From Macrococcoides equi (GTDB lineage Bacteria > Bacillota > Bacilli > Staphylococcales > Staphylococcaceae): a DNA stretch of 64,000 bases. Positions 34,848 to 43,989 of this stretch are shown piece by piece. How positions within the stretch are numbered: position 1 is the stretch's first letter; the number at the start of each line of letters is the position of its first letter. The stretch is taken from NCBI RefSeq assembly GCF_047425865.1, contig NZ_CP179735.1; one strand, 5' to 3'. The notes beneath the pieces are model-generated. The model was not told the origin of the DNA and made no database searches. It worked only from the letters and a program-made list of their open reading frames with translations. Made by a program: the position numbers and the translations under genes.

Positions 34848-36555
34848 TTTTAAAAGTAAATTATTACTGATGCTTACAACATTTATCGTTGTAAGCTTTC
34901 TTTTAATAGGTACACTTTTGCATCTAACGTTGTCAGATCAGCTTATCCAGAATGACAAGGCGACTTTGACAAAAGATGCTCAAATTTTTAATGCGTATGT
35001 TAGTGGCGACAAACGTGTTAGATCATTAATCCACACTTATGAAAAATCCTATAATAGTGCAATTTTAATTACGGATAATAATGAGCATATCTTATATAAA
35101 ACGAAAGGCATATCCAAACAGTCATTCGATAAGTTTATTACTAAATATACATTAAAGAATGATAATCGCGTGAAATATAGGTATGATGGTCAGTTGCAGA
35201 AAAGTTTGTTACGTTATCATGATAAAAATACTGTCTATATTTTAAGTGAAAATAAAGTTGTCAAAGATGTGGAATACACAATCTTAAAATATTTTAGTAT
35301 GGCTTTACTTTGTATGTTACCAATTATTTTAATTATTGTGCGTTACATTAATAAAAGTTATATTCAACCGATAAAAGAAGTAACATATGCATCAAAATTA
35401 CTTGCGGACGGAAACTATAAGGTCCGTGTGCCTGAAAGCAGTGTAACAGAAACTAAAGATTTATTTAGATCTACAAATATTCTTGCAAGAACACTACAGG
35501 ATCTAAATAATGAACAAAAGTTGCAGCGCAATCGTCTTGAAACAACGCTACAAAACATTCCGAGTGCAACGATGCTCGTCAATAATCATGGTGAAGTTGC
35601 AATTGCCAATGAAACTTATCTTAATCTTTTCAATAAACGTCAGCCGATAGAACAGGGTCATTACGAAAAAGTAATCAAAATACCATCTATTAAACAAATG
35701 ATAAAGGAAGCAATCGTTACTGAAAAACCGATCAATGAAACATTAAATATTACTGTCAATGTACATAAAAAGTATTTTGATGTAGCAGTAGTACCTGTGC
35801 TATCAAAAAAACGAAAGAAAATAGAAGGTATCGTTATCGTATTACATGATATTACTCAGCTGAAGTCACTTGAACAGATGAGGAAAGATTTTGTTGCGAA
35901 TGTGTCACATGAATTAAAAACTCCGATAACGAGTATAAAAGGTTTTACTGAAACGCTGATTGATGGAGCAAAGAATGAACCACAGACACTGGATATGTTT
36001 TTGGATATCATCTTAAAAGAATCTAACCGTATCCAGGTTCTTGTAAGTGAACTGCTGGAACTTTCGAAAATAGAACAGGCGAATCATTTTGAAATGACTA
36101 AAGTAAACTTACCTCAAAAAGTCTTTAACAGCATCGAGGTAGTACATCCGCTTGCTGAAAAGAAAAATATTAAGTTTAATCTTGATTTTGAAAAAGATTT
36201 ATTTGTTTTAGCTGAGCCAAGTAAATTAAAGCAAGTTGTGATTAATTTATTATCTAATGCCATTAACTATTCCTATGAAAATGCAAATATTAATGTAAAA
36301 GTTTACAAAAAAAATCGAAATTGTATTTTAGAAATTACTGATGAAGGCATAGGCATAGCACCAGAAGAACAAATGCGTATTTTTGAAAGATTTTATCGTG
36401 TTGATAAAGCGCGTAGTCGAGATTCAGGTGGAACTGGACTGGGACTTGCAATTGTTAAACATATTATTGAAGTATTTAAAGGGGAGATTGAGGTTGAAAG
36501 TGAATTAGGTGTTGGAACAACATTTAGAGTCATTTTAAAGGAGCATCTATATTAG
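34840..36555 (+). CDS. phoR: Phosphate sensor histidine kinase PhoR
   Basis: A 571-residue membrane kinase. Two membrane segments (about residues 7-28 and 150-168) enclose an extracytoplasmic domain. Then come HAMP (about 170-225), PAS (about 240-345), HisKA with the phospho-acceptor in VSHELKTPITSIKG, and HATPase with NLLSNAINYS, DEGIGIAPEEQ and GGTGLGLAIVKHI. It controls PhoP in response to phosphate limitation. Translation is probably coupled to phoP by the 8-base overlap. Confidence 0.94.
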   Translation: MISFKSKLLLMLTTFIVVSFLLIGTLLHLTLSDQLIQNDKATLTKDAQIFNAYVSGDKRVRSLIHTYEKSYNSAILITDNNEHILYKTKGISKQSFDKFITKYTLKNDNRVKYRYDGQLQKSLLRYHDKNTVYILSENKVVKDVEYTILKYFSMALLCMLPIILIIVRYINKSYIQPIKEVTYASKLLADGNYKVRVPESSVTETKDLFRSTNILARTLQDLNNEQKLQRNRLETTLQNIPSATMLVNNHGEVAIANETYLNLFNKRQPIEQGHYEKVIKIPSIKQMIKEAIVTEKPINETLNITVNVHKKYFDVAVVPVLSKKRKKIEGIVIVLHDITQLKSLEQMRKDFVANVSHELKTPITSIKGFTETLIDGAKNEPQTLDMFLDIILKESNRIQVLVSELLELSKIEQANHFEMTKVNLPQKVFNSIEVVHPLAEKKNIKFNLDFEKDLFVLAEPSKLKQVVINLLSNAINYSYENANINVKVYKKNRNCILEITDEGIGIAPEEQMRIFERFYRVDKARSRDSGGTGLGLAIVKHIIEVFKGEIEVESELGVGTTFRVILKEHLY

Positions 36556-36570
36556 TTGTTTTAATGAAAC

Positions 36571-36613
36571 TTTACTTCATATTTACATTAAATTTACAAT
36601 ATAGGGCTATAAT
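36571..36613 (+). promoter_or_regulatory. Promoter with three PhoP-box-like repeats between phoR and polA
   Basis: TTTACT (36571), TTTACA (36582) and TTTACA (36593) are spaced exactly 11 bases apart and are followed by TATAAT at 36608-36613. The repeats cover about -49 to -22 relative to a start near 36620, the position used by PhoP-activated promoters in Bacillus. Confidence 0.55.
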
Positions 36614-36646
36614 ATGACATAGACCCCTTCATTTTAGATGATGATG

Positions 36647-36686
36647 AACACAAGTGATCTTGAAGCAATCACTTGTGTTTTTTTAT
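36647..36686 (+). terminator. Terminator between phoR and polA
   Basis: A perfect 12-bp stem (36647-36658 with 36668-36679) and seven T residues. It would end both the phoPR message and any short RNA begun at about 36620. Confidence 0.9.
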
Positions 36687-36765
36687 GTTTTTCAGGGATT
36701 CCTAAAAATATATATGAATCAAAAGATATGATAGACTAGAATAGATATAAGATGGAGGTAGAATA

Positions 36766-39387
36766 ATGAAAGAAAAATTAATATTAATAGATGGTAACAG
36801 TTTAGCGTTCAGAGCATTTTATGCATTACCTTTACTTAAAAATTCATCTGATTTACATACAAATGCAATTTATGGATTTACATTAATTTTAGAGAAATTA
36901 ATCAAAGAAGAGCAACCTACACATTTTCTGATTGCATTTGATGCAGGTAAAACAACTTTTAGACATGCAACATATGGTGAATATAAGGGTGGTCGTCAAA
37001 AAACACCTCAGGAATTAAGTGAACAGTTCCCGCATATTCGTAGACTTGCTGAAGCTTATCAGATAAAGCATTATGAGTTAGATAATTATGAAGCTGATGA
37101 TATTATCGGTACATTATCAAAAGAAGCGGCAGCGCAAAAGATGGAAACAATTATCGTCACAGGGGACCGAGATTTAACGCAATTAGTGAATGATTATGTA
37201 ACAGTCTATTACACGAAAAAAGGTGTGACAGATATCGATAAGTATACACCATCATTCATTGAAGAAAAGTACGGTTTTGGTGCTGAAAAAATAACTGATT
37301 TAAAAGGTTTAATGGGGGATAAATCTGATAATATTCCTGGAGTACCAGGTATCGGTGAAAAAACTGCGATTAAATTATTACTGGAGTATGGTTCAGTTGA
37401 AGGTGTTCTTGAAAATTTACCTAAAATTACAGCAAAAAAACTGAATGAGAATTTAACGAATCATCAACAAGACGCTCTAATGAGCAAGCAACTTGCTACA
37501 ATTGAAACCAATGCACCGATAACAATTAAATTATCAGATACTCGTATTCCGGAAAAAGATGAAACGAAAAAAATAGAACTGTTTAGAGAACTGGAATTCA
37601 AGCAAATGCTTGATGCTTTAGACACAACAAGTCAAATTAAAAGTGATAAAGAAATTGTTATTGAACAAGATTTTGAAACGATGGATTTTGCTGCTGTCGA
37701 TACAATTGATTTACATATCATCTGTTTCCAGGATAACTATTTAAAGAATGAAATTATTGGTGTGGGTGTGGTTTATCACAACAAGACATTTGTTGTGTCA
37801 CCTGAAGTAGCAGTGAATAACACTTCATTTGTTAAAATAATAGAAAATAGCGAAGTTAAAAAACATGTTTATGATGCAAAAGCAGTAAAAGTGATGTTTG
37901 AAAGACTAGGTGTACAAATTGAAGGTATAATTTTTGATGTTATGTTAGCTAACTATTTATTAAATCCTTCGGGTACTGTTGTTGATGTCGCTCAAGTTGG
38001 ACAGGAATATGGCTTAAACTATGTAGAAAGTGATGATCATATATTTGGCAAAGGTGCAAAAGCACAGGTACCGGATAATGATATTTTGTTTCAGCATATT
38101 GCTACTGAAGTCAATCTTATCCAGGATGTTACACCGCTCATTAAAGAAAAACTTATAGAACACGAACAATTAGCATTGCACGATGAACTAGAGTTACCTT
38201 TAGCATTGGTTCTTGCAAAGATGGAAATGCAAGGTATTAAAGTGAATAAGACAACATTACAGGAGATGCAGTCTGAAATTCAGCAACGCCTTGATGTACT
38301 AGTTGAGAGTATCCATAAGCACGCACAAAAAACATTTAATGTGAATTCTCCAAAGCAGTTAGGTGTTATTTTATTTGAAGATTTAAAATTACCAGTTATA
38401 AAAAAGACGAAAACAGGCTATTCAACGGCTGTTGATGTGTTAGAGAAATTACAAGGCGAACATCCAATTATTGATGACATATTAGTATACCGAACATTAT
38501 CAAAATTACAATCGACATATGTTGAAGGATTACAGAAATTAATCGGTGATGATGGAAAGATCCATACTAGATTTAATCAGGTGATCGCACAAACCGGACG
38601 TCTATCTTCTATTGACCCTAACCTTCAAAACATTCCAGTCAGATTAGATGAAGGACGTAAAATACGTAAAGCATTTGTACCAAGTGAAGATGATATGGTA
38701 ATCTTTGCTGCGGATTATTCACAAATTGAGCTGCGTGTTCTTGCCCACATTACTGAAGATCAAAGTATGATGGATGCGTTTAAACATGGCATTGATATTC
38801 ATACAAAGACGGCGATGGAAGTCTTTGATGTATCAAAAGAAGAAGTAACAAGCAATATGCGTCGCCAGGCAAAAGCGGTAAACTTTGGTATCGTGTATGG
38901 TATTAGTGATTACGGTTTGAGTCAAAGTTTAGGGATTACCCGTAAAGCAGCACAAAAGTTTATAGATGATTATTTAGATAGTTTTCCGAATGTTAAACAA
39001 TACATGGATGATATTATCCAGAAAGCGAAACAAGATGGATATGTAACAACATTAATGCAAAGACGTCGTTACATTCCTGACATTACAAGCAGAAACTTTA
39101 ATTTACGTGGATTTGCTGAACGAACAGCAATGAATACCCCGATTCAAGGTAGTGCTGCAGATATTATTAAACTGGCAATGGTTCAGTTTGATAAAGCACT
39201 GAAGGAAACGGAATTTAAAGCTAAAATGTTATTACAGGTACATGATGAATTGATTTTTGAAGTACCGAAAGCAGAAATTGATGCGTTCAGTTTATTTGTA
39301 AAAGATATTATGGAACATGCATTAGATTTAAATGTCCCGCTTGAAGTTGAATATAATTCGGGTGAAAGCTGGTATGAAGCAAAGTAG
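36766..39387 (+). CDS. polA: DNA polymerase I
   Basis: An 873-residue A-family polymerase. Residues 1-290 are the 5' nuclease (LIDGNSLAFRAFYALP, IVTGDRDLTQLV, GLMGDKSDNIPGVPGIG). Residues 300-480 are an exonuclease-like domain that lacks clear DEDD metal ligands, so it probably does not proofread. The polymerase domain has QTGRLSSIDPNLQNIPVR, FAADYSQIELRVLAH and LLQVHDELIFEVP. It works in Okazaki fragment maturation and repair. GGAGG precedes the ATG. mutM begins eight bases after it. Confidence 0.95.
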   Translation: MKEKLILIDGNSLAFRAFYALPLLKNSSDLHTNAIYGFTLILEKLIKEEQPTHFLIAFDAGKTTFRHATYGEYKGGRQKTPQELSEQFPHIRRLAEAYQIKHYELDNYEADDIIGTLSKEAAAQKMETIIVTGDRDLTQLVNDYVTVYYTKKGVTDIDKYTPSFIEEKYGFGAEKITDLKGLMGDKSDNIPGVPGIGEKTAIKLLLEYGSVEGVLENLPKITAKKLNENLTNHQQDALMSKQLATIETNAPITIKLSDTRIPEKDETKKIELFRELEFKQMLDALDTTSQIKSDKEIVIEQDFETMDFAAVDTIDLHIICFQDNYLKNEIIGVGVVYHNKTFVVSPEVAVNNTSFVKIIENSEVKKHVYDAKAVKVMFERLGVQIEGIIFDVMLANYLLNPSGTVVDVAQVGQEYGLNYVESDDHIFGKGAKAQVPDNDILFQHIATEVNLIQDVTPLIKEKLIEHEQLALHDELELPLALVLAKMEMQGIKVNKTTLQEMQSEIQQRLDVLVESIHKHAQKTFNVNSPKQLGVILFEDLKLPVIKKTKTGYSTAVDVLEKLQGEHPIIDDILVYRTLSKLQSTYVEGLQKLIGDDGKIHTRFNQVIAQTGRLSSIDPNLQNIPVRLDEGRKIRKAFVPSEDDMVIFAADYSQIELRVLAHITEDQSMMDAFKHGIDIHTKTAMEVFDVSKEEVTSNMRRQAKAVNFGIVYGISDYGLSQSLGITRKAAQKFIDDYLDSFPNVKQYMDDIIQKAKQDGYVTTLMQRRRYIPDITSRNFNLRGFAERTAMNTPIQGSAADIIKLAMVQFDKALKETEFKAKMLLQVHDELIFEVPKAEIDAFSLFVKDIMEHALDLNVPLEVEYNSGESWYEAK

Positions 39388-39395
39388 GTGAAAGT

Positions 39396-40271
39396 ATGCC
39401 GGAATTACCGGAAGTAGAACATGTAGTGCGAGGGTTAAGATCACATGTACTTAGTAAAAAGATTGTTGACGTTATCTTTTCACAAGCTGTAAAAACAGGT
39501 AAGGCACATGGGAAAGAGACGATAATCAAACAAATAGACCTTGAAAGTTTTCAGGCATTAATTTGTAACCGCACAATTGCGACTATTGAAAGAAGAAGTA
39601 AATATATCATTTTTAGTCTTACAGCGCATCAGAGGGAAACCAACTATATGATTGGTCACCTGGGTATGGCGGGTGCATTTTTTGTTAAACGTGGCGTTGA
39701 TGACATTCAGATTGCTAATTACAGAAAGCACTGGCATGTTCAGTTTGAACTATCAGATAACCAAAAAATGATCTATTCAGATATTAGACGTTTCGGAGAG
39801 TTTAAAATAATGGATGAAGCAGCGTATCAGCTATTTAATCAATCCATAGCACCTGAACCATTTAATGATGATGCATTAGCACATTTTATCAATAAGACAA
39901 AAGAAAAGAAATATAAGCATAAGCCCATCAAACAAGTGATTATGGATCATAGTGTTGTAAGTGGTTGTGGTAATATCTATGCATGTGAAGCACTGCATTT
40001 AGCAGGTATTTTACCTACACATATTACGGATACACTGTCGACCCAGAAGAAAAAGAAACTTTTTTCAGCAATCGTTAATGTACTGAATAAAGGTATAAAA
40101 TACGGCGGCTCAAGCATATCGGATTATCGAAATGTTGAGGGTGAACAAGGAAATATGCAAAGTAAATTTAATATATATGGTTTAAAACAATGTAATGTGT
40201 GTGGTCATCCCGTTTCAACGCAGGTGATTGCAACGCGTAACACACACTATTGTGAAAAATGTCAAAAGTAG
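39396..40271 (+). CDS. mutM: Formamidopyrimidine-DNA glycosylase
   Basis: A 291-residue Fpg/Nei-family glycosylase. After Met removal the catalytic proline and glutamate are in PELPEVEHVVRGL. The conserved lysine loop is present, followed by the helix-two-turns-helix segment (SGCGNIYACEALHLAGI) and a C-terminal zinc finger CNVCGHP...CEKC. It removes 8-oxoguanine and related lesions. It is sandwiched between polA and coaE in one operon. Confidence 0.95.
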   Translation: MPELPEVEHVVRGLRSHVLSKKIVDVIFSQAVKTGKAHGKETIIKQIDLESFQALICNRTIATIERRSKYIIFSLTAHQRETNYMIGHLGMAGAFFVKRGVDDIQIANYRKHWHVQFELSDNQKMIYSDIRRFGEFKIMDEAAYQLFNQSIAPEPFNDDALAHFINKTKEKKYKHKPIKQVIMDHSVVSGCGNIYACEALHLAGILPTHITDTLSTQKKKKLFSAIVNVLNKGIKYGGSSISDYRNVEGEQGNMQSKFNIYGLKQCNVCGHPVSTQVIATRNTHYCEKCQK

Positions 40272-40279
40272 GTGCGAAA

Positions 40280-40867
40280 ATGACGGTAATTGGCTTAACG
40301 GGTGGTATCGCAAGTGGAAAATCGACCGTTGCAAAGTATTTGTCAGACCAGGGTTTTGTAATTATAGATGCAGATATTGCCAGTAGAAAAGCAGTAGAAG
40401 TGGGTACAGAGGGATTGGCACAAATTAAAAAAGCTTTTGGTGATCAAGTGATACGGCTAGATGGTTCACTAGATCGTAAAGCATTAGGCAATATTATATT
40501 TAATGATTCAAGTGAGCGAGAGAAGCTAAATAAAATAGTCCATCCACGTGTAAGAGATATTATGGAAAATGAAAAGCAGAATGCACTTATGCAAGGTAAA
40601 ATAGTAGTGATGGATATTCCATTACTTTACGAAAATCATCTTGAATATACAGTCGATGAAGTGTGGTTGGTCTATATCCCATTAAATATACAAATAGAGC
40701 GTTTAATGCTTCGTAATAATCTTTCTCAAAAAGAAGCACAAGCACGTATTGCTTCTCAAATGTCACTTGAGGAAAAAAAGGAAAAAGCAGATAAAGTTAT
40801 CGATAATAGTGGGTCAATTGATGCATTACATGAACAATTAAGATGTCTGATTCAACCATACAAATAG
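40280..40867 (+). CDS. coaE: Dephospho-CoA kinase
   Basis: A 195-residue P-loop kinase that makes the last step of CoA synthesis. The Walker A is GLTGGIASGKSTVAKYL at the N-terminus, IDADIASRKAV follows, and the lid region has RLMLRNNLSQKEAQARI. ATG 40280 is preferred because AGGTG is spaced six bases upstream. An in-frame ATG at 40259 lies inside mutM and has no ribosome binding site. Confidence 0.93.
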   Translation: MTVIGLTGGIASGKSTVAKYLSDQGFVIIDADIASRKAVEVGTEGLAQIKKAFGDQVIRLDGSLDRKALGNIIFNDSSEREKLNKIVHPRVRDIMENEKQNALMQGKIVVMDIPLLYENHLEYTVDEVWLVYIPLNIQIERLMLRNNLSQKEAQARIASQMSLEEKKEKADKVIDNSGSIDALHEQLRCLIQPYK

Positions 40868-40931
40868 TTTGAAAAATTAAAAAATTACGAAATTAATTTT
40901 TCTTAAGAAAACGCTTCCTTAACGCAATCAT

Positions 40932-40966
40932 TGTGCTATACTATTGAAAGAGATTAGTATAACACA
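40932..40966. promoter_or_regulatory. Paired CcpN-like operators at the gapB promoter
   Basis: TGTGCTATACT (40932-40942) and, inverted, AGTATAACACA (40956-40966) both match the CcpN consensus TRTGHYATAYW at every position. The first overlaps an extended -10 (TGCTATACT). CcpN represses gapB on glucose in Bacillus subtilis. Confidence 0.7.
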
Positions 40967-40982
40967 TTGCGAAGGAGAAGAT

Positions 40983-41996
40983 ATGATGAAAACAAGAGTA
41001 GCGATTAATGGGTTAGGAAGAATTGGAAGAATGGTGTTCCGTGCAGCACTTTTAAATGATGAATTAGAAGTAGTAGCGATCAACGCGAGCTATCCTCCAG
41101 AAACTCTAGCACATTTAACAAAGTACGATACTACTCATGGTAAGTTTGAATTAGATGTTGAACCTGGTGAAAATGCTTTAATCGTTAATGGCAAAGAAAT
41201 TAAATTAGTTTCTGAACGTAATCCAGAGTTATTACCTTGGAAAGAGTTAAATATTGATATTGTTATTGAAGCGACAGGTAAATTTAATGATGCTGAAAAA
41301 GCGGCAGCTCATATTAAAGCAGGCGCTAAGAAAGTTTTATTAACTGCACCAGGTAAAGGAAATGTTCAAACAATCGTTCGCGGTGTGAACTGTGCGCAAT
41401 TAGATGTTGATACATATGATGTTATTTCAAATGCATCTTGTACAACAAACTGTTTAGCACCAGTTGCGAAAGTATTAAATGATAAATTTGGTATTAAAAA
41501 TGGATTAATGACTACTGTTCATGCTTACACAAATGATCAGAAGAACTTAGATAACCCACATAAAGATTTACGTCGTGCACGTGCATGTGCTCAAAGTATC
41601 ATCCCAACTTCAACTGGAGCTGCTAAAGCTTTAGCATTAGTATTACCAGAATTAAAAGGTAAGTTACATGGTATGGCTTTACGTGTACCAACGACAAACG
41701 TATCTTTAGTTGACTTAGTGGTTGATTTAGAGAAAGAAGTTACTGTTGAAGAAATTAATGAAGCATTCAAAGCAGCAAGTGAAAATGAATTAAAAGGTAT
41801 TTTAGATATTACGAATGAACCTTTAGTAAGTGTTGATTTCAATACAAATCCAAATAGTTCAATCGTTGACGGTTTATCTACAATCGTTATGGAAGGTAAT
41901 AAAGTTAAAGTATTATCTTGGTATGATAACGAGTGGGGTTATTCAACTCGCGTAGTAGAATTAGCTGTGTTAATGGGTGAAAAATTAGCTAAATAA
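40983..41996 (+). CDS. gapB: Glyceraldehyde-3-phosphate dehydrogenase, gluconeogenic type
   Basis: A 337-residue enzyme. The NAD(P) site is RVAINGLGRIGRMVFRAAL, and the catalytic cysteine is in SNASCTTNCLAP. The N-terminal AINASYPPETLAHLTKYDTT is typical of GapB rather than GapA, as is the position after coaE. GapB works mainly with NADP in the gluconeogenic direction. ATG 40983 or 40986 are both well placed after GAAGGAG; an upstream in-frame start at 40944 is not supported. CcpN-like operators overlap the promoter. Confidence 0.93.
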   Translation: MMKTRVAINGLGRIGRMVFRAALLNDELEVVAINASYPPETLAHLTKYDTTHGKFELDVEPGENALIVNGKEIKLVSERNPELLPWKELNIDIVIEATGKFNDAEKAAAHIKAGAKKVLLTAPGKGNVQTIVRGVNCAQLDVDTYDVISNASCTTNCLAPVAKVLNDKFGIKNGLMTTVHAYTNDQKNLDNPHKDLRRARACAQSIIPTSTGAAKALALVLPELKGKLHGMALRVPTTNVSLVDLVVDLEKEVTVEEINEAFKAASENELKGILDITNEPLVSVDFNTNPNSSIVDGLSTIVMEGNKVKVLSWYDNEWGYSTRVVELAVLMGEKLAK

Positions 41997-42007
41997 TTTA
42001 TACTATT

Positions 42008-42037
42008 AAACCTCTCAAAATTTTTGAGAGGTTTTTT
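42008..42037 (+). terminator. gapB terminator
   Basis: A stem of AAACCTCTCAAAA-type arms with a short loop is followed by six T residues. Confidence 0.9.
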
Positions 42038-42111
42038 AATGTTTGTTTACAACATATAAAATCTTCATTATGCTATACTATTGACTATTATTTGAACAAA
42101 TGAGGTAAAGT

Positions 42112-42432
42112 ATGAACTGGATAAAAATAATAATAGCAGCTGTTTTTGAGATGTGCTGGGTGATTGGGTTAGCACATGCTGATGTCTGGTATGAGTGGTT
42201 ACTGACACTAATCAGTGTGTCAATTAGTTTCTGTTTACTACTCAACGCATCGAAATATTTACCGGTTGGCACAAGTTATTCGGTATTTGTAGGTCTAGGA
42301 GCAACATTAGTGACCATAGCAGATGTTGCATTTTTTGGTGAGACATTCAGCTTTGAGAAAATTATGCTCATCAGTGTATTGATTATTGGTGTTATCGGAC
42401 TAAAACTTGCAACGCCAGAGGAGGCGAAATGA
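42112..42432 (+). CDS. ykkC: SMR-family efflux protein, YkkC-like subunit
   Basis: A 106-residue protein with four membrane segments and the conserved membrane glutamate in AAVFEMCWVIGLAHAD, nearly the Bacillus YkkC start. The pattern LPVGTSYSVFVGLGA in helix 3 is diagnostic of SMR. It probably pairs with the next gene as a heterodimer. YkkCD-type pairs export guanidinium or quaternary ammonium compounds; no guanidine riboswitch is seen upstream, so the substrate is open. AGGTAAAG precedes the ATG. Confidence 0.88.
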   Translation: MNWIKIIIAAVFEMCWVIGLAHADVWYEWLLTLISVSISFCLLLNASKYLPVGTSYSVFVGLGATLVTIADVAFFGETFSFEKIMLISVLIIGVIGLKLATPEEAK

Positions 42433-42746
42433 TGTATTGGTTAGTACTTGTCATTGCAGGATTATGTGAAATGCTTGGAGTTGTCGTTATTAATATGTAC
42501 GTCACTAAAAAGCAGAAAAGATACATTTTATTACTGATTGTCACTTTTGCGTTTAGTTTGTTATTTTTATCAATTGCACTGATTGAAATTCCTATGAGTA
42601 CAGCATACGCAATCTGGACAGGAATCGGTGCAATCGGTGGTGCTATCGTTGGGATTGTTTTTTACGGCGAATCAAAAAATGCTTGGAGACTATTTTTTAT
42701 GGGGTTAATATTAATCAGTACGATTGGACTTAAGATGTTAAATTAA
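42429..42746 (+). CDS. ykkD: SMR-family efflux protein, YkkD-like subunit
   Basis: A 105-residue partner of the previous gene, overlapping it by four bases so translation is coupled. Four membrane segments, membrane glutamate in IAGLCEMLGVVVINMY, and MSTAYAIWTGIGAIGGAIVGI in helix 3. It resembles Bacillus YkkD. The tandem repeat array begins just after its stop. Confidence 0.88.
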   Translation: MMYWLVLVIAGLCEMLGVVVINMYVTKKQKRYILLLIVTFAFSLLFLSIALIEIPMSTAYAIWTGIGAIGGAIVGIVFYGESKNAWRLFFMGLILISTIGLKMLN

Positions 42747-42754
42747 ATGCTATG

Positions 42755-43116
42755 TCAGTTCGCAAAAGAGTTGTATATGCGAACTAAGTAGGGAGATTAT
42801 CGAGATTTAATCAAAATTCTTTTGAAAAATGGCGAGTTAGTTCGCAAAAAAGTTATATATGCGAACTAAGTAGAGCGATTATCGAAATCTGATCAAAAAT
42901 CTTTTAGAAAATGGTGAGTTAGTTCGCAAAAAAGTTATATATGCGAACTAAGTAGTGAGATTATCGAGATCTAATCAAAATTTTTTTGAAAAATGGCGAG
43001 TTAGTTCGCAAAAAAGTTATATATACGAACTAAGTAGGGAGATTATCGAGATCTAATCAAAATTCTTTTGAAAAATGGCGAGTTAGTTCGCATACCCATT
43101 ATATATACGAACTAAG
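42755..43116. repeat. Tandem array of 82-bp units, each with a TTCGC hairpin
   Basis: GTTCGC occurs at 42758, 42840, 42922, 43004 and 43086, exactly 82 bases apart. In the first three units it pairs with GCGAAC across 15 bases, and flanking TTA/TAA extends the arms. Units four and five have ACGAAC, one mismatch. The 54 bases between hairpins are also conserved, with point changes. There is no coding capacity. This fills the gap between the SMR pair and the SGNH gene. Confidence 0.9.
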
Positions 43117-43132
43117 ACCTACCATACACTTT

Positions 43133-43168
43133 AAAAAACAGCAACTAGCTAATATCTAGTTGCTGTTT
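43133..43168 (-). terminator. Terminator of the SGNH hydrolase gene
   Basis: A 13-bp stem (43136-43148 with 43156-43168) runs into a T tract when read on the minus strand. The gene's stop codon is inside the stem. Confidence 0.85.
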
Positions 43169-43869
43169 CTTCGTGTTAAAGGATAGATTTCTGAAAATGT
43201 TGTCTCCGCTACTTCAGCCATAATGTCATATCCTAGTACATGTGGGTGCAGGCCGTCATCTGTTAGTTCGCCGCGTAAATAGTCCACCCCGTCAACGTTT
43301 TCTGTCATTTTTGAATAATAGTCGATAAAAAGAGCTTCATATTTACTACACAGTTGTTTTATTTCCTGATTAATCATCTGAACGAGTTTTGAGCGAGTTA
43401 AAAATCCATCTAACTTTGGACGGTTCGTTGATGTAAGTGTAGTAACTGCAATATTGATATGATTATCTTTAGCCATTTTTATCATTACTTCAATATCTTC
43501 AAGAATTCTTGATTTTATTTGACGTTGTGTTTCTTCGCTCTGATTACCATCTAGCTCTTTCGAATTGTTGATACCTATTGATAATACTATCCAGTCAGGT
43601 CTTAGCTGTATGCTATCTGCTGTAAATCGGTCACGTACCCATTGTGTCCTGTCATTGCCGATTCCTCTATTGATGATTCTTTTGTTATTACCAAGTTTGA
43701 AATAACTTTCTAGATCCCAGTAGTCGGTAATGGAATCTCCTATAAAAACAATGCCAACTGAATCATTGTGATATAGTATTGCTTCATTTCTTCTGTTAAA
43801 GCTCTCTCTTAATTTATTAACCGGATGGCCTTCTTCTAATTTTGGTAATGAAATATAGTTGGGTCTCAT
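43156..43869 (-). CDS. SGNH/GDSL-family esterase or lipase
   Basis: A 237-residue cytoplasmic hydrolase. Block I is FIGDSITDYW with the catalytic serine, block III is the LSIGINNSKE variant of GxND, and block V is DGLHPHVLGYDIMAE with the Asp-His pair. ATG 43869 has AAAGGAG six bases upstream; an in-frame ATG 13 codons earlier lacks one. Substrate unknown. It is divergent from nrdR. Confidence 0.86.
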   Translation of the reverse strand: MRPNYISLPKLEEGHPVNKLRESFNRRNEAILYHNDSVGIVFIGDSITDYWDLESYFKLGNNKRIINRGIGNDRTQWVRDRFTADSIQLRPDWIVLSIGINNSKELDGNQSEETQRQIKSRILEDIEVMIKMAKDNHINIAVTTLTSTNRPKLDGFLTRSKLVQMINQEIKQLCSKYEALFIDYYSKMTENVDGVDYLRGELTDDGLHPHVLGYDIMAEVAETTFSEIYPLTRRNSN

Positions 43870-43989
43870 TTGTTTCTCCTTTTTAATGATTTGTTTATCT
43901 ATACCCACATCGGTGTAATCTTATGGATTTTTAAATAATTATTAATATTGTATAATTAAATAATAACTAATTACAGGGGAGTGATTGTC

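Noticed and set aside
42069..42079. CcpN site before the SMR efflux pair
   Set aside because: It matches the consensus but is single and coincides with an extended -10 element, so chance is likely.
42040..42111. Guanidine riboswitch before the YkkC/YkkD-like genes
   Set aside because: Only about 70 bases are available and no guanidine-riboswitch motif is visible.
42755..43116. CRISPR array
   Set aside because: The material between the repeated hairpins is itself conserved and the period is 82 bases throughout; there are no unique spacers and no cas genes.
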